Translations under genes and position numbers: made by a program | Origin: Zerene cesonia | Lineage: Eukaryota > Arthropoda > Insecta > Lepidoptera > Pieridae | DNA length: 64,000 nucleotides | Assembly: GCF_012273895.1 (NCBI RefSeq) | Contig: NC_052104.1 | Span: forward strand, 2,480,001-2,544,000 | Direction of reading: 5' to 3' | Notes under the pieces: model-generated | The model's input: the letters and a program-made list of their open reading frames with translations, nothing else | Databases searched by the model: none | Told to the model about the DNA's origin: nothing | Shown: piece after piece, positions 50,101-62,100 of the stretch | Position numbering within the stretch: position 1 is the stretch's first letter | Layout: every line of letters starts with the position of its first letter

Positions 50101-53100
50101 TAAAAGTAAATTAATTACAAAAAACATCATATCAAGTAATGTTAATAGTTATTAGTGCGCAAAAGTATTAGAAATATTTGAAAATATAAACTTGTCGTAC
50201 ATCTAATCTTACGCTTAAATCAATAAATTTCAAAACCCAGATTAATTTATTTGAGTGTGTCACTCCGCAGGTATTTTAGCGTGCTTTAAAAAGAAAGCGA
50301 CATAGATAGATAGGTATGTGTGACTCATTTAATACATGGCATTAGTAAAAATTCCAAAGGAATGTGAAATTATTTTATGGTATTTGTCGGTTTAAGTACA
50401 TGACATACTATACATGGCATTTAAAATAAGGATTTATTCTGCACGTACATTCCATATGATAGCGTAGTGTAGCGTTATTTTTATTTTTTCTACATAATTA
50501 AGTATAAATAAATATTATAATATTGTTTTAATATTTATATAAAGTTGGTAACGTAATTGTGGCATTTTATTAAATTGATATTGAAAATCTATATTATTAT
50601 ACTATTCATAATTAATATAAGCATTCAGACTCCTTTAAGCAGTCATACACGGTCATACTACATTTGAGGTTAAAGATAACATTTATAGCTTATAATAAAT
50701 TTGTTTTCCGGGACTACCTATTTCCACATTTCATAATCGTGTTCCAAGAATAATAAAGATAAACACACACTAAAACTTTATCTCATTGATGGGTACATAA
50801 AACGAATAACTTTTTAACTTCTTAAGACGTGCATATTTGAAGATTATAACATATATAATTTAGAACTATGTTTCATTTGCTTGTCAATAAAGCGGCAATA
50901 TTGGGAAATCGCGTATAGGGGACACGGGTCATCTCGGATTTTTGTGAGATTATCATCTTGAGACCTCTGAGCTCAACCAGTTCGAATCAAATATTAACTA
51001 GATAGTATCTTAATCAACATATTATCGACAAAGCTTATCAGCTGTATTGTATACATAGTTATTGTTTTAGCCTATATGAAGTAATATGTAAGAATTTAAC
51101 TGTCAATCATGGCGAATACAAAGTAGTACTAGTAATTAATTCTATTAAAAGGATTGGGATAACCGTAACCAATGAAAAGTTACCAGTAATGAAATTGGAA
51201 GAATAATCAACAAGAAGAGTTTGAAATCAAGTCACAATAGTTTTGAAAGATGCGCTTTATACCGTAGATTCTTCAGTCTTTAACATTCTTGATATTTTCT
51301 TTAGAAGCAGCATAAATAAATGTGTGTTCTATTTTCGAAAAGACGTTTTTCACAATAAGTACTGTACATTGCATGTTATGTGTTATTTTGTATATCCGTT
51401 GACAAATAAACATTTTGTTGCAAAGTCAATAGTCCATAACGTCGCCTGTTGTAAAATATTAAACGTCGTCACCGCAATAAAGAAAAATCTTCTTAAACGT
51501 TGAAAACACTACAATATAAATTTTACGCATTTACCGAGAGAATTTTTTACAACACCGATCGTCAAGTAATAACTAATAACTTAATTACACAAAACTAATC
51601 TCGTTACGTCACCCGTGTTGGCTCGCATGAATTATTTCCACTAAAAAGCCACGCCCTTGCAATCGATAATGGTATTTTTTAGTGAGCTAGTTTTTTTAGC
51701 AGAGTGTCTCCTTACGATATACTATACTATGGGTCAATGACTCTCTGCCAGGTGTGGTTTGACTTTTGAATAATTTACTAGATGAGTCTTAATTGGACAC
51801 CGTTGAAAAAGTGATATAACTGTATTTTACATAAACTTTATGTGACTATATACAGAACTTATCTATAAAACTTTAAATGTTAAATGTATAAGGGCAATAT
51901 ATTTTCCTATAAAAGAACTGTTTCATACAAAAATATATACCTAATTTTATTATAAACCTACCACCTTAGTTCAGACTATAGTGAAGTATGAATCTTATTA
52001 TACCTTTAAACGAGCAATTCTTGTATATATATATATAATTGGAATCTCGGAATCGGCTCCAACGATTTTCATGAAATTTAGTATATGGGGGGTTTCGGGG
52101 GCGATAAATCGATCTAGCTAGCAATTTTTTTTAGAAAATGTCATATTCGTGTTTTATTCGTGTTTTTTTTTCCTGACATCTATTGGTGAATAATAATACT
52201 ATTTTGCTTCGTAGATAGCTGGACAACTGAAATAACACATAGGCACTTTTTATACCGATATTCCTACGGGATACGGACTTACGCGGTTTCAACCGCGGGT
52301 CACAGCTAGTGAAATTTATAAATTGTGCTATATATTAACAGAATTCTACAATAGCAATGTATAATAAGCATTTTCACTACATAGTAAATAAATCATACTA
52401 GCTGCGTCTCACGGTTTCAACCGCGTAAATGAGTTTTTCCTTTTAATCCCAATGTTCGAGTGGGAATTCTATTTACTCTTACTGCAATCAAGAATTGTTG
52501 ATCATTTTTCATTCAAACGTTTCCATGGTAACGGTATAAACAGACATTAGCATTCAAATATACACAATAAAATATGAAAAGGTGAATGTCTCTTCTAGGT
52601 TTTATTACGTTCGTGATTCACAAAGATAATGGAGCCGAATCGGCCAGAGTTTAACGTGTCATTTTCTCATCACAATGGGAAGTGATAATTATTTCACTTT
52701 TTAACATCTTGCTGTAAACATTAATGAACAAAACTTTATCCATCCGTCATGGGAGTTTGATTTATGCTATATTGTATTTGCTAGTTTTCAAGATTGCGCA
52801 TACGTCGCCCCTCACAAATATAAACATAATTGAATAATTGTTTTTGTTAAATTTTAATAGTTATTTTGATTGTTTCATATCGCATTAGATGTGGGAAAAA
52901 AAGCACGCGAAAGATTGAATTGTCAATTTAATTGATATATTTTGAAATAAGTTAATCTCAAAACATATATGCGAATATTATTTGTTATACAAGAATTAAG
53001 CTTTAAACAAGAATACAAAATTACTGAAATGCGCTTTATCTTTGATCTTCGAAGCATTTTCCTACATTAGCACATCCAGTCCAACCGATGCCAGAAGCGA

Positions 53101-56100
53101 TCAAAATTGCCTAATACTATAAGAAATCGTAATNNNNNNNNNNNNNNNNNNNNNNNNNNNNNNNNNNNNNNNCCTCAGGCCACAGATAATATAAAACCCA
53201 CTAAGGCCAACAAACACATTCCACCTAAACAAGTACACAATACGCTAGACATGCACTAACGGCGTGTTTAATGTATGTGATAAGCAGCCACCGCCTGTAA
53301 TGAATTTTTTTACGTTTGACACGTGAATGCCACTAATTTTCCATCAGGCAAGCCCTACTCGGTACACCGTATAATTTGGTGATTACAATTCTATTTCTTC
53401 TATTTATAACTCGCCGCTCGGTATTTGTAGGCAGAGAGCTGAATAAATTTATCATTTCGCCAATTGACATTCACAATTATTAGTATTTAGTTATTAGTAT
53501 TGTTCGTATGTGTGTAAATTACGATTATATACTGTGCATTTATGAATGAACAAATTCGTAATAACTATCGAATTAAAGTGTGAAAGAAAACAGCATGAAT
53601 ACGTTCAAAGTATTATCTTACTTTGCTCTATCTATTCTATACCTTAGATACAATAAAGGATAATTAAACAAGATAACACATATACCGCTGTATACATCCA
53701 TTTTACATTTTACATCAATAAAACAAAACGTTTGTACCATAAACAGAATAAGTTTCAAATGCTTAATGTTTAAACATATCTCTTACTGTCTCCTAGACTG
53801 TTCAAGTAATAAATTACATGTATTCATCCAGTCGGTACCTCTGTACCGTCTGTGTATTCCTATCATAATCACACGAAAATTGATGCCCACGAACAATGAG
53901 ATGATATTAGATGCAGTTTTAGCTTGCTTTATCTTACGTGCGGTGCATTGATTGGATTCGATTACATGAATACAATTTTATATCGAGTCTATAGTACAAG
54001 AGAACATATGAGAAACATATCATTGAATAGTGTTAAGTTCGATTTTGTTTATGGAAGGGAATTTATAGAATTTTACTGTCAAAAATGTTCAGATCATTTT
54101 CAATCGACTTCAAAAAGGGCAGGTTCTCAATTCGGCTGCATTTATTTTTATCTGAGAACTTTTGAATGGGTGAACTGATTTTGATAATTCTTTTTTTATA
54201 TGAAAGCTAGTGCCCCTAGTGGTTCCCTTTAATTCTGAAAAGATCTAGTTCTGACAATTTAAGGGCGGTTTAGTTTTGGGTTGAAAGAAATATATTTTAT
54301 TAAGTTTTACTTTGGCAAAAACATTTCAGTCAGCTAAACTAGGATTGTCCAGTGTTGCAGATAAGAGAAATTTGAAAAAAAAAAAAATGATCACGAGGCG
54401 GGATTCAAACCCGCATCCCCCGCGTTCCCCCGCTTCAGCAATCGAATATCTTCTACTCTTACAGTTTCATATGCCTAAGAGACACTCCACGCCATCTATT
54501 GGGATGATAAAGGTTCAAATATGAATATATATTGAAAATATAAAGCATTTAAATGCTACGAAACTAAATATCAAATTAAAGATGTTTACGTTGGTATGTC
54601 GCCATTGGTTATCAAATTAATTCAAATACATCGCAATACATATCATAACGTACGCATTTCAAAATGAACTTAAATAAATCACACCGCGACCTTAATCTAT
54701 AATCTAAATCACACATTCGATTCAAGTTAATAGCTGATAATTTAAAATAATTAAAAATACCTCCGTAAATTAATTGCAGTTTCTTCTTAATAATAATTAG
54801 TATTAAACCGTTAAGATAAAGTCAACGCCTAAGGGAATATGATTTAAAATAAATCACTTTCACGACAACACTCCGTGTTTGAAAGCTTTTAGTATTGCGA
54901 TAAAACTTGCTCCTTTTAAATGAATCGTTCACGCTGGTTTTTTTTATGCAGCTATAGTCCTACATACCGGCTGAATTAATTTTGATGGAATATTGCGAAT
55001 GAGTGAATAAAAAATGGATTGCTAAGATTTATAACCTAAGTCGGTAGATAATTTTTAATTAGTATTATCACAAGGTAGGCACAATTTCTGTATTTCTGCG
55101 CTTCGCATATAGATAAACAAACACAAAAATAAAATAATAACATAAGCACATATAAACTAAAATATGTAACGTGTACATATATAGCCTATGTCAGTCAATG
55201 AAGTTGCAGTTTTCTAATTGTTAAAGAATATTTGAAATCGATCCAATGGTTCTTGCGTAAAAACGTTACAATCATACAAAAAAAACCAAAAGATATTTAT
55301 CAAAAGACTTCGTACTAAAAAAAAGCTTAATGATAATCCATCAAACGTAACGACAATTACGTAAGCGTCATAACCGATAACTCCCTTACATGAACACAAC
55401 CACATTCCGATACGTCTTACAACAATCAGCACTCTCGTATATTCAAAACCAATTATCTTAAAGATAGCAAGTGTAACGTATATCCGAAAGAAAGCTCCGA
55501 TATCGCGAAAACACCATTACGAGAAGCATAAATGAATTTATTTGACGCGCCACTGAAATTCTATACCTACTCGACTAAGCTTTTATTTACGAGCAATTGA
55601 ATGAATGGTGAAGCAAATATAAACCGGAATGATATCACTTTCGATGGTTGCAATGTTAAGTACTGAACGAAAGTTGTGAGTGAACGAATATATGTAGATG
55701 GATGCAGAAGAATAAGGAGGCACGGGTTATAGTAACAGCTTGAAAATGATGTAAAGAAAATTTTAAGTGCAAAGGACTTATTTTTATACAAAAATAAGCC
55801 TGTTTAGAATTATGAATATTGAAAATTATGAAAGACTAAAATCAATTATGGAAAATAATGTTACTTAATTAAGACCACACGGCGGGTACCACCTTTCAAA
55901 TAAAAATCAAATCAATTTTGAATCATCCAATTCAAAAAATACAGTTGAATTAATAACCTCCTCCTTAATATACTTCTAAATAAAGTAAACGTAACGTAAT
56001 TAGAATAAAAAAATAATGCAACTCAATTTAATGTAAGATGTGTAATAAACAAACACGATTCGAGGTTTTAACACATATTATGTCATGTTTCTAAAATACA

Positions 56101-59100
56101 AACGTCTGGAACTAAATATGTATATATATTAAAATACATCACTATTTCCCTTGGTCACCTCATCACGCATAAACAGCTCGACAGATTTTGCTTATTTTTT
56201 TTTTCGTTGTACTCTTGATTGTCAGAAGATCTGCAGCAAGGAAGGATCAGAAGCAAGTAAAACTTAAATAATTTAATTTTGTGCAAAATAAAAAGAAAAG
56301 TTAACGGCCTATATAACCTTCACCCGTGACAAAGTTCACGCGAAGACAGCTCTTTAATACGAATGTATCGAATATCTATATTAAATCTATACCAACAAAC
56401 TTTACTCAAAACGCATTTTCACACGTAAGTTTCGTTTTCAAGGCATCACCTGAACCCAGAGGTTGCATTGTTGAAGTGTACCGACCGTTAGCATTCCATT
56501 GCGGGGCGTCATCATGAAATCTGCATATTCATCGGAGCATCCGAACTAACTGGATAGACTCCAAACGGTTATGGGTCTATCGCGGTAGCCGAGACGGGGG
56601 TATTTATGCGCGTGTGTGATCCGCTTAAATTAACGTGCGCCTACATTTTCAACGAGCTTTTTGTGGTAATTTTTGCATGCTGTATTCGTGATGTGCAGTT
56701 TTTTAGTACATTTATTTACTGCAATACGAATAAATAGATAAAGAATTTAAGTATAACAAAAAATATCGAATTTTTATGGCAGAGCAAACAAAGGAACAGG
56801 TGGGCCACCCAATGTTTAGTGGTCACCACCACCCATAAGCACTGGTGGTGTTACAGGTGCTTTGCCGTCTTACAGCTATAACTGTAGTATGTTCTGAAAA
56901 ATATATCAAAAACTACTCACTCATCTCAACTCATCAATCATTGTTCCAAAATATTATTGTTTAGAACTTAAACCGCAATATAGATCCGTACCCTCACCAT
57001 ATACGACTGTATGCTGCACATTCGGGTTTAATCGTAGTATATTTTATTATGTATAAGAGTATTTACGAGCCAAAACATTGCTATCATGAATGCACGAAGC
57101 ATCTCACATTTAGTACGTGTAGGTACAGGTATATATACGTATACCTACAGGCTATAGGCTTTAAGGCGCATCTTTAACAAGGCGACCATGTCCGTACAGA
57201 GATAACGAGCTTCAAAATTCAGTTATTTCCTTGAAAACATGGAAAATCACGACTCCCATTTGCTTACCACACGCTCAGCATAGCTAACATCTGACCGAGT
57301 TAGCTCACCACGTGACTGGGTTAACAATAAGCGGCTACCTATTGTGTGGTGTGCTAAAAACTCCACTGTTTATGAATATTTCCAAACATGCTAATGATTT
57401 GTTTTGTTCATATTAGAATCACAAAGGGGACGGATCTGTTTGAGAATGTTATTGTAATTAATGCAGTAAATTTACATGTTGTGTTATCCTATAATCATCT
57501 GTCACATTTGTTTTTAATTGTTTATCGTATCCTATATGTAAGTTTTAATGTAACAGGTGTTTGATAACCAAATAAAATAAAATAAATGCAGCTATTTTAT
57601 TTATGGTTTCAGAAATTATATTAGAGAAGCTATTTTAATTTATTATTTAAAACTTTACAGAAAAATATGATACTTATACTTGTAGGAAATAAAGAAACAG
57701 TTCTAAAGAATTAAGCATCTTTACCTCAACTGAGAGCCTCCAGAATGGCAATACAAAAGTCAGGTAATTACCATATTGGTGTGGATGAGCGAGTGTATAT
57801 AATGTGTTTTACACATGAGAGTGAAAGAGCTCGACTTACGACTTTTGCTGTTTTTAAATACAATATTTTTCGTGTATAACCTGCCTATCCTTTTGATACG
57901 TCATTTATTTCTCTATCACCAAATCTAAACAAAAAGACATTTGATTTCCTTATTTTCCTCTACATCCTACATCTAAGCTCGGAACAACGCCAAGAATCCA
58001 ATGAATAGACACTTTAGACACTATAATATAAAACAAATTTCTCTAATTACAATCTTTCGTTGGAAAAACAATCTCATTCGGTACAATCTAACAAGATAAT
58101 CTGTAATATGTCACACAAAGGCGCCTGGCCTGTGAACAACTTTCGCACCATTATAACAGGACGTATTTAAGACCGTTTAGCACTTAGCTGAGTACAAGGA
58201 AATCCGTCATACAAACGTAACACGTAAAGGGACTTCAGTTTCTTCGATAGAACCATAGTAATAAGTCGGTAAATTGTGAGAGGTACAATTATCTCTATTT
58301 CTCATACCCATTTGGCTTATATTATTTTTTTACTTTTTTATGTCATAGCGGGGAAACTGAGCTGGTAGTTCGCCTGATGGTAAGCGATCACCACCGCCCA
58401 TGAATATTCGCAAAGGTAATGCCTTTGCGAATGCGCTGCCCGCTTTTATGGGGTAAAAGAAAAGGAAATGATTAACGACTGGAAAGAAGGAATGGACTGG
58501 GACGGGTGAGGAAAAGGAAACGGGTCTCCAGCTCCCCCACTCACCGTACGAAACACACTGGCATACCACTATTTCACGCCGGTTTTCTGTGGGGTGTGGT
58601 AAATACCATGGGGAAGTCCCCGGTGCGAGCTGGCCCAATTCGTGCCGAAGCGTGTTCGACTCCCACAATAATTATTTCGAAGATAATATATTATATGATA
58701 TTTATAACTATTTTTGATCTTCATTAAATACGGGAATTTCATCAAATTCGATACTGCCATAAATGAAATCAAAACAAAACACTTCACTTGAACAGAATAG
58801 CCTCACAAAGAGCGCAATACCAGTCTACGAAATCAAGGACGACGAGAGAGTTAAATGAAATAAATCTAAAACTATATTGATATGCAAAAAACAAGAACAG
58901 TTTTGATTTTAATTACGACGCATAATTAATATAATTAATTACCGCGTGTTCATAAGACACTACAGTTTATTTTGAGGTTGAAAACTGTATGATTAATGAC
59001 TGGGCACGTCTCCACAGTAACGCGCAGGCACCGCAGGAAACCTATTAGCTAGTGTTCACTTGATTTATAGTCGAGTACTTAAGTGTGACAGTCGGTTTAT

Positions 59101-62100
59101 ATTTGAATATTCCCCACATATTCCCATATATTGAAACAACAATATAGGGGAGTTGTCGTTAATTGTTCATATGGCATTTATTTACCACAAGGATTGTTTT
59201 AAGTCAGGCGTATCGATATACATTTTCTATTTGCAATAGTATTAAATAGGTATTTTCTCAATGAATCTCGAAAAGACCTGGTTTGGCTGTTTCGCTTAAT
59301 AATTTAGAAAATTTGATCTCATATTATACGTATCTATTGTCGCTTGTCTTAAATCTCATCATCATCAGCCCATATATGTTCCCACTGCAGGGACACAGGT
59401 CTCCTATGAGGGTTCAGGCCATAATCCACCACGCTGGCCAAGTGCGGGTTGGCAGATGTCACATGTCGTCGAACTTTTAATTCTTGGACATGCCGGTTTC
59501 CTCACGATGTTTTCCTTCACCGTTAAAGCAGTGGTGATGTTATCTACATGCGCAGATAAATTGAAAAATCAATTTATTTCCTGCGCGCTCGCCCGGTCTC
59601 GAACCCCGACTTATCGATTTTGAAGTCCGAGGTCCTCACCACTGAGCCACCACTGCTTTTTTAAATCTATATTTAACAAAATATCGAATGCTTAGAATAT
59701 AGATAAAAATTTATTTTCTAAATAAAAATTACCGCATTGTAATTTTTCTTCAATGACTTTAATGATTACATATAACTCGGAGAAGATAATCTAACGGATA
59801 ACAGTTTAGAATAAACAGCCCTGCCCTTAGTCACGCTCTTTATAAATTGCTAAAGCGGCGACAGGATAAGATATAGTGAATCGTGGGGAAATGTGAAGAA
59901 GAATAGATCATTTCATATTTTCATTGTACATTATTTAACCCAAATAAAGTCAAAACGATGCATAAACATTTATATATTACCTGCAATGTTTATCATAAAT
60001 AAGACCTACATGAAGTTAATTTAGCATAAAATTATGACATTTAAAAGTATCTACGAAAGAAAATGCGTCTACTATGACTTATATATATTTCAAACACATA
60101 ATATATACGGCCAGCTACACATCTTTATAAAACCCCAAATAACAACAAGATCATCAACTTTTTGCAATCTGCAAACATTCGCTCGAAATTCCATTTGTAT
60201 ATTTCAAATGAGCGCATTTAAAAAAAGAACGCCTCCATCAATATCGAATTTCGAAATTTAAAAACAAAACATTCCATTTCCACCGCGCGCGCTAGTGTCG
60301 ATTTTTGAGTTGCATCGAGTTTTTTACAAGCGCAGTCCAGTTAGTGAACGTGCAATATGTACGCTATGTGTGTCACCGGACGCGCGCCGAGATGAGACCA
60401 AGTGGAGCGGACACTCGCAAGCCGCAACTGTTTAGGGCGAGCGTCACTTGCGATTGCGACTTGTATTTTCGACGAGCTATCTTAGAAGTACACATAATAT
60501 ATAAAAGACGTTTGATATCTCTTATAACATATAACACTGTCTTGTTCTCCTTGTTGTAATATATTGTCTCAGTCGTAACTACACGTGTAAAATCGCTTCA
60601 CATGTTTATCTTGCAAAGTCTGTAATGGTGAACATTTTACTAAATAATTTTTAAATAATACCTTAGAAAATAAAAACGTAACGTGTCTTTCATTAATAAT
60701 TACCATAACACATAATATTACTATCAAACATAGTAATAAGAATCAAGAACATCTTCAACGCAACAAATAGTCAATCGTTCGCGCGTCGACAGCCTTACCG
60801 AGAAAGCTTCTTACATAGTTTTAAGAGCGATCGGTCACTTGTCGGCATTCATGCGACCCCAAGGACGGCTCGATTCTGGTTACTCGAGCTAGGTCGATTT
60901 TTTGTTCTACACGGAGCTAAACGGTATGTCTTTTTGGAATTTAATTTGCGCTCGCGGTAACAATGTAAACATAGGTGCGATGGTGATAAAATCTATAGGT
61001 ACCAACCGTAGAGTGTGTATTTGTAATATTAAAATAAACCGTTTTTACTAAATACATATGGATAAATCTACGTTACGTGTAGCAAAAACATTTATATTTA
61101 CATTCTTTGTCTGTCTTCCTTTTCGTTACGACAAATCTCTATGAGAAATTTTTAAAGAACAGAAAAATAATCACGGGGCGTTGCTACGGTTTGTCAAAAA
61201 GACGCCGGTTCAAATTCCGCCTCGTTAACAAACTTTATCTATTCTTTCGAATTTCATAATAAATCGTTAGTTTTAACTTTCAATACAAGAAATAAACATT
61301 GAAGCGTCCAATTAAATAACGGTCAAAAAGTCAGTACATATGATATATTCATCACAGAACTATATATACCCTTTGTTGCATCAATTTCTGATGCATTTTT
61401 TATATTATGTGCAATTGTTGCCATTATCGAAACTAGATGGCGGCACTGTGGCGCCGCGGCTCTGGGAATCGCGGTTGCATTGTCGTTCGTCGGATTGCCT
61501 ATATTGTTAAAATATTATTGTATAAACAACAAAACCCAATTGGTCTGAAATTAAAAAGTCTTTTCATACTTCCGGCTTTAATTTCGCACCTAAGACGGGG
61601 AACTTTTTCCAACTGAGGGCTAGTACTAATAGCTAGTACATGGTCCTTCGAGCCGGATAGTGGCGATTTATGTTTTGATGAGCATTGCGATTGTAATAAT
61701 CGTATCAGTGCTATCACTCGGGTCTAGAGNNNNNNNNNNNNNNNNNNNNNNNNNNNNNNNNNNNNNNNNNNNNNNNNNNNNNNNNNNNNNNNNNNNNNNN
61801 NNNNNNNNNNNNNNNNNNNNNNNNNNNNNNNNNNNNNNNNNNNNNNNNNNNNNNNNNNNNNNNNNNNNNNNNNNNNNNNNNNNNNNNNNNNNNNNNNNNN
61901 NNNNNNNNNNNNNNNNNNNNNNNNNNNNNNNNNNNNNNNNNNNNNNNNNNNNNNNNNNNNNNNNNNNNNNNNNNNNNNNNNNNNNNNNNNNNNNNNNNNN
62001 NNNNNNNNNNNNNNNNNNNNNNNNNNNNNNNNNNNNNNNNNNNNNNNNNNNNNNNNNNNNNNNNNNNNNNNNNNNNNNNNNNNNNNNNNNNNNNNNNNNN

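Noticed and set aside
54385..54440. tRNA-like T arm on the - strand (gcgggtttgaatcccgc)
   Set aside because: No acceptor stem or anticodon arm can be folded around it; read as a SINE or tRNA-like fragment.
58330..58668. 112-codon - strand frame
   Set aside because: Lies wholly inside a dispersed repeat and matches no retroelement protein that I know.
61150..61235. tRNA-like sequence with gccggttcaaattccgcc
   Set aside because: The T-arm stem has a mismatch and no full cloverleaf is visible; not called as a tRNA gene.
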